From positions 1 through 64,000 of the forward strand of contig JAECUM010010956.1 of NCBI GenBank assembly GCA_016617855.1: DNA of 64,000 nt, in the 5' to 3' direction. Each line of letters opens with the position of its first letter. The stretch's first letter is position 1. The position numbers were made by a program, and so were the translations under genes. Shown here piece by piece: positions 10,240 through 21,504 of this stretch. Below the pieces are notes generated by a model, which was given only the letters and a program-made list of their open reading frames with translations, searched no databases and was not told the origin of the DNA. The stretch comes from Megalonaias nervosa (taxonomy: Eukaryota; Mollusca; Bivalvia; Unionida; Unionidae).

Positions 10240-10435
10240 TTTGCGATGCGGTCGTTCATAGCAGTGTCGAAATGCATATTTTGCCAAGAAATCGCGGTCG
10301 CTGGTCACGTTCAGCAGGTGGTTGCTCATAACAGAATGTTTATATAATAAAATCGATCCGTGCATTACGATTGTGGTCATACATGACAGGTGGTCGCTCA
10401 TAGCAGAGGTCGCTCATGACAGGTTCTACTGTACT
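10240..10435 (+). repeat. Degenerate short tandem motif GGTCGCTCATRRCAG
   Basis: Variants of a ~17-bp motif recur: CGGTCGTTCATAGCAG, GTGGTTGCTCATAACAG, GTGGTCATACATGACAG, GTGGTCGCTCATAGCAG and AGGTCGCTCATGACAG, ending GTTCTACTGTAC. It lies just downstream of the 489-residue ORF. Could be the edge of a mobile element or a fragment of a dispersed repeat. Confidence 0.55.
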
Positions 10436-12334
10436 TAAATTGGCCTAGATTTTGGTCAGCAAGAGACAACTACCATGATGCCAAGGCTACCAAGTGGATG
10501 AGGCTGTTCATAGTGAAATTGAAAACATGAAAAAATTAAAAAGTTTAACCAACATTTTTGCTAGATATCCCACCTTCATTTAACTTAATGGCCAGATATA
10601 TATTGTTTCAAAATATTTGAAATTTAATTTGGGTTTTATACCACCATTGGTAGCGATCGTAAGCCTGAACTTTTATGTTGCAAACAGGAAACTTTCATTG
10701 CACAATAAATATATTCCAATCACTATGAAAATGAAATGATGCTTTTATTTTAGTTCGTTGCCAACTTCCTTTGATGAAAGGTTGTCAGCTTACTTTGATG
10801 AAAGAGCATGTGTTATTGAAGGTGCCACTAGAGGCTCTCTTTGAGGGACCAAAAAAATACCCATTTGTTATTGCTGCAGCAACATCAAATAATTGTAGAA
10901 TGTTGCCATAGACCTTTTTTTCATTTGCTTAGTATATATAAAGAAGGATCAGCGCTTCAAAATTAGTTTTTTTTGAAGTTGCAGCAAAACTATTTCTTCT
11001 GGTACATTTTTAAAAAAAAAAAAAAAACATATCTGCCATCATCTGGTTGATTGTAGTTATTCCCGTTCCCACCTTCAGAGGTGGTCGATTGTAGCTAGTC
11101 AGGTAGCATGGCTATTTTGGTTACATTACAGCATACATTTCCAAGGCCAGACATCAGCATGCATGGATTGTGATATAACAGTTAGGGGTGAAAACAATGC
11201 ACCGTTAAGGTGGATTATCAATATGAACAAAGGATTTATTTATGTAACAATAGATTACAGCGCATTTTTATATCCAAGTTTGAGGCTTCCTGTCATGGTG
11301 CATTTGAATTTCTCCACTCCAAACCTGGGACTGTATATACAGTTTTTATCAGCCAAAAATATCACCAGATGTTATATTTTGTGGCCAGCCAATAAGGAAA
11401 AAAAATTGCAATTTGCGGCAATGGCAAAGCCCAGCAAGATCCCTGGATAGTACAATACATTTTATTACAAAGTTAGGAGGCAAAACTGTCAAAGCAAATA
11501 AGATAATCTTGGGGTTTTTAGCACTACTAGTGCATTATATACTACATTTTTTCTTTGTTTCCTTAAAATGTTGTGTCTCTCAGATTTGGGGGGTGGGAGA
11601 CAATGTCCCCTGCCCCATGGTATCCTAATTGCAACACTGAAGCTGGAAGTGAAAAACGTCTGTTTGATGTGTCACATGTATAAAAATGACAGACAGTAAA
11701 CAGTATCAGAGAAATAAAATATTTCTGTAAAAGAAAAGACAAAACTAACAAAATGAAAAAATATTAAAAGAAATAAAACAAATCACAGAATAAACCAAAT
11801 AAATAAATGAAGTGTGTACTGCATAATAATTATTTGGAAATCAAAAAGATTATGGTATAAAAAAATCAAACTTAGCTTTCATATACTGCTTATTCCAGTC
11901 AGGTAGTTACATTATAATAATTGTTTTTAAAACAGCAAAGGGTTTTAAAAACAGCAAAAGGATTATAATAGTATGGAAAAAGTTGGCATAAATCCATATG
12001 CACAAATGCATTGTGCCTCAACTAAAACAAGACGTCATAATGTACATGTAAGATCTTCTTTAAATAGTCATATTAAATTTGGATATGTTGATTGCATATT
12101 TCCAGAATTTGTCTTACTAGTAATATGCTGAAAGGACCAACTTTTTGACTGACTATAAAAATAACACCCAAATCAGAGTTGAGAGTATCTGTTGAACCAT
12201 AAGAAATGCATATTAAGATTTCATACATAAATGTTTTAACTGAAACCCATTCACAGGTATTGACCTCATCTTATAAGTAAGATCTACTAAAATAATATAA
12301 AAAAAGCCCTATATTACTGCAATATTGAAAGCAT
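10436..12334 (+). other. Intron, no gene recognised
   Basis: A/T-rich sequence with poly(A) near 11012-11026. A 95-codon open stretch at 11163-11450 has no recognised domain and no splice or transposon context, so it is not called. The CTGCCCCATGGTATCC stretch near 11610 is GC-richer than its surroundings but unassigned. Confidence 0.5.
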
Positions 12335-12348
12335 ACAGTCTGCATATA

Positions 12349-12668
12349 GGACCGCTCCAGTGGCCTAGTGGTTAGAGCATCTGCCTCGGATGTGGGAGGT
12401 CGCGGGTTCGAACCCCAGCCAAGTCATACCAAAGACTTTAAGAAATGGTACTAACAGCTGCCTCGCTTTGGCACTCAGCATTAAGAGGTTAGTGTTAGGA
12501 CTGGTCGGCCTGGTGTCAGGATAATGTGACTGGGTGGGACATCATGCCACCTGTCTGCGGCATGATGCCCCAGTGCTAGACATTACTATAAACTGTCACA
12601 CTGCAGACATCATAGCGATATGACTGAAAAATTGTTAAAGCTGTGTTAAAAATCTAGATCACACACAC
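12349..12668 (+). mobile_element. tRNA-derived SINE with 14-bp target duplication
   Basis: The head GGCCTAGTGGTTAGAGCATC (A box) and GCGGGTTCGAACCCC (B box) form a tRNA-like Pol III promoter, followed by a ~220-bp body and a (CA)n 3' end. The flanks are direct repeats: ACAGTCTGCATATA at 12335-12348 and ACAGTCTCCATATA at 12669-12682, one mismatch in 14, so the boundaries are well fixed and the insertion is fairly recent. It is not a functional tRNA gene because the body continues far beyond a tRNA and the cloverleaf arms do not close. Confidence 0.85.
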
Positions 12669-12682
12669 ACAGTCTCCATATA

Positions 12683-13704
12683 CTTCTATTCATGATTAAT
12701 GATTTTCATATGTGGTTGCTACAAACAGTGATTATTATTTGAAGAAAAAGTAAGTGATCACTTATGTCATAGTTACTGCCAGAGGAATACCGGTATTGTA
12801 AATTTAATCAATTTAATTTAAATTTAAACGTGTCAGTGTTTTGTGTATGTAGATTAAAATTCACTTGTCTCCAGTAAAGATGGCATTGTGTCTGTTATAG
12901 TGAAACCTAAATTTTGTTTGATATACAGGAAAATTCTAAATTGTTCTTATTAATGTAAGACTGACAATGATGCAGATATACAGGGTGAAAACATGAATGA
13001 GATTACTCAACATAATATATGAACCCCAAGTTACAGTGAAAGTTTGACCTGTATTTAGTCTTTTAGAATGAAGAGTCCTATTCAGCCAATGGTTTATTGT
13101 AAATTGTATTCTTAAATATAAGGCTCAAAAGCAAACTTTAACAAAGACTCAAGCTATATAAGTGATATATTTTGTATTAGATTTAAAGTATACATTTTCT
13201 CCAAATAAATGTAACACATTTGTTACCAGCAAAGAGGTGGCACTGTGTTTTAAATACTTATTGGAAACCCAGACCTCATTTTTATAACTGTGAGAAAATA
13301 AAAATCATGCCTGTTTAGTATGAATTGTCAGAAAAGTATCATACCATGTACAGCAACAAATTATTGCAGAAAAATGCTCACTTTTAGTTTGAATAAAATA
13401 ATTATTGTTTTACATAATTTGTGTGAAATATTTATGAAATTGTGGCCTGGTTTTAGAAAACAATTATATGCTGTTCATATCTGACTATTATAACATTTAT
13501 ATTATTTCAAGTCCATATGCTAAATTCTGTTTTCTGCCTGCAGTAAAGACTGGAATAGAGTGGAGTCCAGAGTGTGACAGATAGCTAATGAATTGAAGCA
13601 AACAAGTTCTTTGTCAGCTCAGAAGATTCCATGGGACATATAGAAACCCATGGAATAACTTGCATTTGTAACATTACTATTCATTGTTTGTTTTCCATTT
13701 TCAG
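12683..13704 (+). other. Intron, no feature recognised
   Basis: AT-rich sequence between the SINE and the linker exon. No coding or repeat structure beyond short A/T tracts. Confidence 0.5.
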
Positions 13705-13743
13705 CTCCTTCAGGTGGGACAAACAAACAAGTTGCAGTGGCAG
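13705..13743 (+). CDS. Linker exon of the Ig receptor (13 codons)
   Basis: Exon bounded by CATTTTCAG and AG|GTAAAT, 39 nt, phase 1 to phase 1. Joined to the Ig exon it reads APSGGTNKQVAVA, a flexible Gly/Ser/Thr linker expected between the Ig domain and the membrane. Its symmetric phase means it could be skipped without breaking the frame. The call depends on perfect phase agreement with both neighbours and on good splice sites; the exon is too short for homology. Confidence 0.6.
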
Positions 13744-14039
13744 GTAAATTGATACATAAATACATCCTAAAAATCTCCAGTTAAAGAAAAACATCTAGGT
13801 TCATTAAATATAGTGAAATCTGTCAATATAGGACTTCTAGCGAGCACACATATTTTTCCTTATGTTTTATGGGCAGGTATATAATAGAAAAATGATAAGA
13901 AAATTGACAACGTGCGCCCATAAACACTCCTCTGCATGGCAAGGTCCTCTAATTCAGTTTTTTCTGTGGTTGTTTCAAGATGATTTCAAAATGGTGGACC
14001 AATAGGTAATTCATTATGCAAAGGATTGATAAATTAATA

Positions 14040-14480
14040 TTGCTGATGTTAGATCATGTTTGACCACAGGTCATACACCATTCATTATCATCTCTTGTGA
14101 GTTTGGATCTTGCTCCACTCGTCTTTTTAGCTCTGATTGTCTGCCATCTGTCAGCACAAGATTATAAACACTAAACTTCAAAACTACTTGACAGATGCAT
14201 TTATGCAAAGGTTTATAGGTGTTTTTTATCACTCATAATTCTGAAATGATGGTCATAATGACCTGAAATTTTCACTTAAAATGTTTTTATATCTAACTGG
14301 TAAAAAATAAATATGATGCTGATCAGACATCAGTGTGACTGTCATGACAGCCATCTTGAAAATCTTGTTATCACTACTCATCCTGTACAATATTCAGAGA
14401 GGTTATGGTCATATATGAAAATGGTGACCGTCAGATGTCCAATATGACTGGGAATGCTGCCTTGCAAATTTGTTCACAAG
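14040..14480 (+). repeat. ~150-bp repeat family, isolated decayed copy
   Basis: Contains ACATCAGTGTGACTGTCATG, CAGCCATCTTGAAAATCTTG, TTATCACTACTCATCC and ATGGTCATATATGAAAATGG in the family order. Diverged from the copies at 51.7, 58.2 and 61.2 kb. Confidence 0.6.
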
Positions 14481-15162
14481 CCCAGGAATTAGTGTGGATT
14501 CAAACATCTCTAGTCTAAAAGATTTTACTAGTTCCAATAAACACTGTTATCTTGAAATTGGCAGTACATTCCACAAACAAACCATGGTTTATTTTGGCAG
14601 TACTCAGTAGCCAATCAGATCTTTTATAATCTCCCCCTTCCCCCTTTATATTAAGAAAACCTAGTTTAGGTTTGATTTTGAATTTTTTTTCAGCCAAATT
14701 TTATGGAGGTATGGACCTTGTTCAACATAGCACTTTGCCCTTAAATTGCATCACAGCATCACAATGGCCATTTATTTATGTCATATGGACATAAAATATT
14801 TTAATTTGACCAAGCTTTATATATGTGGTCTTAGATAAAGGAAACAATATGTGTAATGGAGTTAAAAGTTTTAATCCCCCCGGGGAGAGGGGGAGGATAT
14901 TATACAGTACAAGATTGATGTATAATAGACATTGTCAATTTTCTCAAGTTCCACTGTAGTATTACATTATGATTCAGACCACAGTTTTACTAAACTTTGC
15001 AAATAATTTTCTCTCTTTACTAAACATCACAAATTTAAATCTTTGTTTCATTTCTCATTATCTTCTCTGCCATTGACAAGAATGTACACATTGTTAGAAA
15101 TATTATGAGTAAGATACTATATCCAGAGTGAGAATATTTTTTTAACAGAAATTATGTTGAGT
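14481..15162 (+). other. Intron, no gene recognised
   Basis: Holds a short pyrimidine/purine-rich patch (CCCCCGGGGAGAGGGGGAGG near 14876-14895), a local GC-rich inverted sequence in an otherwise AT-rich intron. Nothing else recognised. Confidence 0.45.
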
Positions 15163-15174
15163 GATTCAGGATGT

Positions 15175-15430
15175 TGTTGTTGTTGTTGTTGTTATAGGGT
15201 TTAACGCCATTTTTCAGCACAAGATAGGCTATACATGGCGGCCAGTATTAATGGTGGAGGAAGAACCCTGGAAAATCCCGGGAAGAACCACCGACCCACG
15301 AGAAGCTACTGGCAGGCTTTCTCACGTACCCACGTTAGCCGAGCCTGGACTCGAACTTACGCAGACAGAGGTGAGATGGCAGTGATCCGTAACGGTCAGC
15401 GCTTTAGACCACTCGGCCACTCGGGGCCCC
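15175..15430 (-). mobile_element. Bivalve-type tRNA-derived SINE, 12-bp TSD
   Basis: Read on the minus strand: CCCCGAGTGGCCGAGTGGTC (A box), a degenerate B box (GTTCGAGTCC), then CTCGTGGGTCGGTGGTTCTT, TTCCTCCACCATTAAT, GGCGTTAAACCC and a (AAC)n tail. This body matches, from memory, a SINE family with a conserved central domain widespread in bivalves. Perfect 12-bp direct repeats GATTCAGGATGT flank it at 15163-15174 and 15431-15442. Recent insertion; good taxonomic marker. Confidence 0.88.
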
Positions 15431-15442
15431 GATTCAGGATGT

Positions 15443-15943
15443 GGTAGACAGCTTATTGCCTTGTGATCCTAGCCATAATATCCTTGTATTACAATCTTAT
15501 TCTTTGTAAGGGTTCATTTACCATGAGAAATCACAAATAAGTACATGTATTTTCTGGATGTATAATAGAACAGGGAGGGTAACTCAGTATATTTGTGCCT
15601 TTTTATCGCTATGACAAATACGTCCTCGAGCCTACATTAAACAGCTTACTTCTAGTTATGTTTTAAACTTGGTAACTTTTATTTTATATCTAGTTAGAAA
15701 AGCACTTTTTTTAACTTAAAATAATTGTCATGTGCAGCATAAACCCATATTGATGATACTTAATAGTAGCAGATAAAGTTAGGTGTTGGTGATCATGTAG
15801 AGTCTATGGAATTATTTGAGGTTTAGCTTGGAAAAAATAGCTATTTTTAAAGTACTTTTCTGAAGAGCCAATAGTTAGCAGAGTTTATATAAACTCTTCT
15901 GTTGTACATCAATTTTCTCTGGTTACATTGCTGTTTATGTAAA
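15443..15943 (+). other. Intron, nothing recognised
   Basis: AT-rich intron with no gene, repeat array or RNA gene seen. Confidence 0.5.
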
Positions 15944-16090
15944 TGGGGTGCCAAGGTAGCTCATTTGGTTGAGCCTCAGACTCTTAATCCTAAAAGGGTT
16001 GCATGAGTCGGCTGCCATGTTGTATCATTGGGGAAGGCACTTAGCTCCTATTTCCTTTGCATACTATAACCAGTGATGTGTTAAAAGTGC
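15944..16090 (+). mobile_element. tRNA-Lys-derived SINE fragment
   Basis: GCCAAGGTAGCTCATTTGGTTGAG is followed by CAGACTCTTAATCC, which matches a tRNA-Lys(CTT) anticodon arm, and then a SINE body with TTGGGGAAGGCACTTAGCTCC. The B box (GGGTTGCATGAGTCG) is degenerate. No clear tail or target duplication. Old, truncated copy. Confidence 0.6.
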
Positions 16091-16625
16091 TATTAAAATC
16101 AAAGAAAGCAAAATAGTTACTTAACATATCTTGTGAATTCTGACTGGTTATATGACTGTTTGTATGAACATGTACAGCTGTCCCCTTCTATAACATGCTT
16201 CTGGAAATAACAATACTACCATGGACTCCATTACCAATGCATAACAATATGGTTTCAAGATAACAAGTTGAAACTTGGTCTTATATCTTCATATCCTTTT
16301 CAAAACATCATTATTTAACCAGTTATGCTGGTACTCATTATTGAACAGTTCAGTATATCACACAGTTCTCAATAAATCATGGTCATCACAGTTCTCATAA
16401 TAATGTTGTTTGGTACGTAACACATTCAACACATATGGACCCCAACCACCATGTTATAATGACAGAGAGCTGTATTGTGAGTTCTAACTGGTTGAATGAT
16501 ATCAACGTTACAAAGATGCTTTCCCATGTCTTGAATCCAACTATTGTGGAAAGAGGAAAATTTGTATTTCCCCTTTCCTCCCACCACCACTACAGTTGTT
16601 TACCAGTGTTTTGCTATCACTGGTA

Positions 16626-16665
<40 letters not shown>

Positions 16666-17129
16666 TTGCCAATACCTCTCACAGAAATTAAGTTTATCTT
16701 GTTGATTATTGGCCTTCCATTGACAAAGTTGGTATAGTATGTATTTACTTCATGTTGTAATCTTTTAAAATTGGCACAGATCTTATTTATGTTAATTTGT
16801 CACAGTTGTGGACCTCATTGTTTTCTAGATCTTGTGCTCCAACATGTTATCATTGGTAGTCTTAGATATTGGTTTGTTTGCACATGGTGCAAGATATTTT
16901 TGTTAGTTTAATAGGGTTGTGTGATAATACTGAATACCTGTATATTATGGTATTAAACCATTGATAGAATAATTGCAATATATAGTTCTCATATCAATAT
17001 ACAGTAATCCGATGCTCATGTAAATAGTGATAAAAAAGTTGCAGTAGAACTCTAGCAGTATTTAACCACTTAAAGTAGTTTCTGATTAAGAATGGTCTTT
17101 TGAATTCCATACTCATTTATGCCTTATTC
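16091..17129 (+). other. Intron with (AT)n microsatellite
   Basis: A (TA)n run of about 38 bp lies at 16626-16663. The remainder is AT-rich and unassigned. Confidence 0.6.
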
Positions 17130-17139
17130 TTGTTAGTAG

Positions 17140-17790
17140 GGTTTGCGAAGGAAAGAATTTAAGCCTTTCATGGAGAGAATCTCATGAGCTTGAGGCCCTC
17201 TATGTTGAAGGTGCACAATAGGAAGTTTCGGTTTTCAGGGACTAGTGCAACAGCATCATCCTTTCAAGTGCCTCTGTCCCACAGTTGCCTAACTTTTTTC
17301 TCAGGCTCTTCGAGGAGAAAAAATTAGCCTCCATTATGATCAAAGGCTACAACTCCATTATCTCTGACACATTATGACATCACATTACGGTGGATATAGG
17401 TCATGATAAGGCTTTATCAGACCAGTTAGCAAATTTTGAATTTAATAGACCAAAATTGCTTGCCCTGTTTGTGAAATGGAATTTATCAATTGTGCTGATG
17501 TGGCTCAATTCAAGTCATTTCAGGCTATTAGCCAGCACATCCTTGAAGCTTCTATCGTACAAAACGTGTTGGTGAGTTGCATGCCCTTTATGTGGAACCA
17601 GACTATCTATAATTTAGTTCATATGGTTCTAGGCTTCATAGAAAATAAGAGGCTGCCATCAAAAGGCAGTCACAGATTGGTTATCTGTACCTTCTCAATC
17701 GAAAAGTCTAGGGAGGCAATGATGCAGGACCCTGTCCTGAAGCATTCAAACACTACATAAAGTATATGTACAAGTGCCCGGGGGGGTAGG
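17140..17790 (+). pseudogene. Decayed DIRS-like tyrosine recombinase
   Basis: Piecing frames together gives FNRPKLLALFVKWNLSIVL, then LLASTSLKLLSYKT, KRVGELHALYVEP and, after a decayed stretch, EAFKHYIKYM. In the same order, these match landmarks I know from tyrosine recombinases of DIRS-type retroelements: KWDLxxVL, PFEPLxxxSLKxLTxKTxxLLAL, KRxSELHAL (with the first catalytic Arg) and CPVxALKxYL. Several stops and frameshifts are present and no reverse transcriptase or terminal repeats were found next to it, so this is a fragment. Confidence 0.6.
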
Positions 17791-19572
17791 GGGGGTCAGA
17801 CTATGCCACTTTCTTAGCTCTCAAGAGATCGAGTGTGCCTCGTGAAAATTTCAGCTCATGAAATCAAATCTAACTTTACAAGACTTGCTTTCAAATGGAA
17901 TGTGGCAATCCAAGACACAACAGATGCTCAGTATTTCCTCATTCTATTACATATTCACCTAACATTAATATGATTGGGGAATGTATTCAAAAGTGAAAAC
18001 AAATATTTTTGTAAATTCTGTTTCTTCAAGAATACTTACCTGATCACATTACTATTAAACCCTCCCACACCTCGCCACAATTGACCTATCGCCCCTTGTC
18101 AGTCATACTGATCATCATCAGGCATAAGTTAGACACACCTCCATGCATTGCTTTCGTCTGCCATTTTCCTCCGACGGGCTGCTTATGTCAGTAATGAATT
18201 GATTATGATAAATATTTACAAATTTTGCAATGATTTGTTGATTTCTCGATCTATAAGGGTGAAAGGAGGTCAATGGGAGCCTTGTAATTCTGACAGTTTG
18301 ATATCCAGATCATCTAAATGGAGGAATTAGATTTATTCCATTCCCGAAATATAGTCAAAATTTTGATGGACTCTTTTGTGGTCACATGTACGATCAGCTG
18401 AATATGGAAACAATTGATGACAATTAGAACATGTTTGTTTGCATAAAAGCATGTAGAATGGCCTGTCCCATCGATGGCTTGAAGAAAGAAAAAGAAATTG
18501 AAAAATATATGTAAAAATAAATGTTTCTAGAACATACGTGGAGAACCCCCTAAATTTCAGGCTTTGATGTAGATTATTTTTCTTGTGTAGGAAGCACTGA
18601 ATAAAACTGCATTTTTTGAAAGTTTGAAAATTTACACTTTAATGTTGGCTTGTCCCAAAAATAATGATTTATCGTCTCAATCTTTCAGACACTTGAGTGA
18701 CTCCTTACTTTCTCATTGGACTGAAGGAGGGTTGGGGATACAAAAATGTAATAATTAAAGAAATACAAAAACAATGGTTTTAGATAAATATCGTCCGATA
18801 CATTAAGCATGCATTTACATGTCTCCATCAACAGACTTCATTGATCAAAATTCCATCCGACGAACATAGTAGAACTTTAAAATTATTATGTACAACAGTA
18901 TACTTCTAAACAGCAATTATTTATGATTTTGTCATTAATTTGTAATTCATTTACTTCCAAGGCAGCATAAACATAAGCCAGATTAAATTCATAAGGATAA
19001 AATTATAAACTAAATACATTAGCATTTTTTGGAGCGAATTTCCTTTTACGTGAATAAGTTCTAGATCAGCATTAAAATTGATATTTATTATTTACTGAAA
19101 TACAACACTTAGGTTATTACTATACAAACCTGAAATACAAATATGAATATTGTCTACTGCAGTATAATTTATGCAGCTTTGTAATTTTACATTTTTAAGA
19201 ATTTATACGAATAATTTTTAATAAACATATCACTTAAACTGAGATGTATTTCTTTGCCAATTACTGCATGTCACATGATTTGGTACGCAGAGCAATCTAT
19301 CATCTTGTGTAAGGTCAATTAGAGCATATTCATAGAGGTGTCACTCGAGCAAAATGTAAATTACCATAGCCACCTAGATGTAGTGAGAGGAGGTAAAAGG
19401 ACAGTTTAGGAATATAGACAGGAATTTCCATGATTTCTGGATTTGAGGGGCAGCAGAGTATGTGATCAGGCTAAGTATATTTGGAGAAACATAATTTGTT
19501 AAACAGATTTATTCTTACAAACAGTATATTGTGCATTCATTTATTTTTGTAGATATAATTTTAATGACTCTG
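17791..19572 (+). other. Intron, no gene recognised
   Basis: Contains poly(G) (CCCGGGGGGGTAGGGGGGG near 17778) at its left edge. Otherwise AT-rich and unassigned; the 60-codon open stretch near 18148 shows no recognisable domain. Confidence 0.45.
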
Positions 19573-19678
19573 GGGAAAATGATAACTTTGATTCTGAAAT
19601 GGATGGATTGAGCAAGGAGGTACTAGGGAAAATGATAACTTTGATTCTGAAATGGATGGATTGAGCAAGGAGGTACTA
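19573..19678. repeat. Perfect 53-bp tandem duplication
   Basis: The 53-bp unit beginning GGGAAAATGATAACTTTGAT occurs twice back to back (19573-19625, 19626-19678) with no mismatch seen. Identity of the copies implies a recent slippage or copying event, or an assembly artefact. Confidence 0.9.
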
Positions 19679-19830
19679 TTGTCTTTACTGATGGGATCAT
19701 TGTTCATTGGGCCTTTAAATTTGTGGTTCATCTCAACAACAATTCAATCATCATGAAAATTATTTGCCCACCAACTAGAGTGAATTCAACATAATTACAG
19801 TCATAGCATGACTGCTATATAACTTATTCA

Positions 19831-20618
19831 CAGACTTGCCAACTCTTACAATTTTGCCATAAGTCTTACGAAAATTACCCTTAAAATACGGACTTGCGGC
19901 ATACAAGTAAAAACTATGGAAAAATTATCATAGCCGAAAAAATCTGGATGATTGGTTCAGCCATGTTTGATATGGATCCGGGTTTCATATTAGAATTAGT
20001 AAAATTAGTCAGGGAACCAGACTAACTTTACAGCAGCACCCCAGATGCTTTAAACTGCACCTATTTGTTCATTCAAAGCATCTGCATGATCAAACTGTTG
20101 ATTGTAGAATTTTTTTTTAAAATGGTGTCCAGAAAGCAATGCATGTTTTAGATGAAAGGGAAAATAAGCTTCTAGAAAAGTGTTAATAATCAAAACAGAA
20201 GAATAAAAAGGAGTATTCAGATTCTTGTGAATAAAAGCTGGAAAGGACACAATTACTTTATTGGACATCACATGCCAATTTGAGTGTGTCTCCTGGCAGG
20301 AGATATGATTGCCGTCGTCATGTGAAATGGATAAATAATTTCCAAGAATTACATCAAGTTGAGAGATAGCAACAAGCCATTGAGTTGCATAGGATTTGGA
20401 ACTAAAGTTTGTGCAACTGTGCTAGTGGCAAATAAAGTCTACACGTACTTTACTAACTTTTCAGTTGAACATTATGTTTATCGCCACTGCGTCGAACATT
20501 TATTTACGTTTTCCAGCTTTACAATAGCAGTTATTGATATTTTGTTACACCTTACTGAAAACTGGTCAATCTTACAGAGAAAAATCAACTGCCTTACTGA
20601 GACAGACTTAGCAATCTA
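19831..20618. mobile_element. ~800-bp hAT-like MITE, copy 1
   Basis: It aligns along its whole length with 32348-33147: shared CTTAAAATAC, AAAATCTGGATRATTGGTTC, GGATCCGGGTTTCATATTAG, AAGCCATTGAG and CACCTTACTGAAAACTGGTC blocks, with the same ends. The left end is CAGACTTGCCAACTCTTACA; the right end (TTAGCAATCTACATTTG) is eroded compared with copy 2. No coding capacity. It lies in the large intron upstream of the TM exon. Confidence 0.75.
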
Positions 20619-20749
20619 CATTTGCCGTTTTGCCTTGTGCTTGATGTCTTGACGAAAATTCTGTCTCTAAGCACTCTTTTAATTAACATTTACCAGTACA
20701 ACATATACATGGGAATTGCCATGCCCTACCTGACCATGTTTGTTTATTG

Positions 20750-20945
20750 TTTCATGCCCTCAATCAGTGTCTATACCCCGTCATGAAAGTGGTACAGGTA
20801 TACTATTACTCTCTCCCTTCACCCATACATTGCTCCAGTTATTATGTATTTGGGATAGTATCAGGCTCTGGTGGAAGATACTGTTATTCTTCTCTGTCCA
20901 TTCATACAGAGGTCCAGTTACTTTGTATTAGGTTAGTTTTCAGGC
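20750..20945. repeat. ~80-90-bp degenerate tandem repeat, left part
   Basis: Units contain TCAGGCTCTGGTGGAAGATA, CTGTTATTCTTCTCTGTCCA and CATACAGAGGTCCAGTT. The array continues at 26479-26600 after the LINE, where the same blocks appear as CAGGCACTATGGTGGGGCATAC and TTGTCCATCTATATAGGTGCCC. Confidence 0.6.
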
Positions 20946-21504
20946 TTTCCCTGCGGGTCCGGGTTGTAGAATTGGCCCAACGTGTCGTCACTATGTGTCA
21001 TAAGAGGCAACTAAGCAGAGGCAACCTGTTTACTGTGGGTTGCGTCCTATGTCAGGGGAGGAAAGGATCCTGGTAGTTGAGCAGAGGCTTTCCAATGCAG
21101 TACACTGCTTTGGCCTATAGTTCTTCTAGATGGGTGGTCAGGATGGGCCCAGTCTCAACAAATCAGCTGGTCACGCCGAACCCCAGGAAGTCTTTATTTA
21201 CTTGCTCGCTTTCTTTATCTTTCTCCTATATCTCTGTTGATATCACCATTGCCCCAACAGTCTATCCCTTTAACTTTCCCTTTCCCAACTGTTAGAAGGC
21301 CATGGTTTAATGGGTTAATCAGGAGGTAATTTTACCGACTGAGTATAACATCTGTGTATCCTTGTAAAGTGTCCTCTTGTAGGGCACCATGGTGGGCAGA
21401 TAGCATGGGTGCTGAATTTTAACCAAACCAATATGGAGAATTAAAAAAAATAATAAAACAAACGAACGAAAACTTTATCCAACTCAGATGACGAGCCGTG
21501 TGGT

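Noticed and set aside
11163..11450. 95-codon plus-strand ORF
   Set aside because: No recognisable motif, no splice context matching the receptor phases, and no repeat-family support.
12359..12430. tRNA gene
   Set aside because: A and B boxes are present, but the sequence continues into a SINE body and the element has target duplications.
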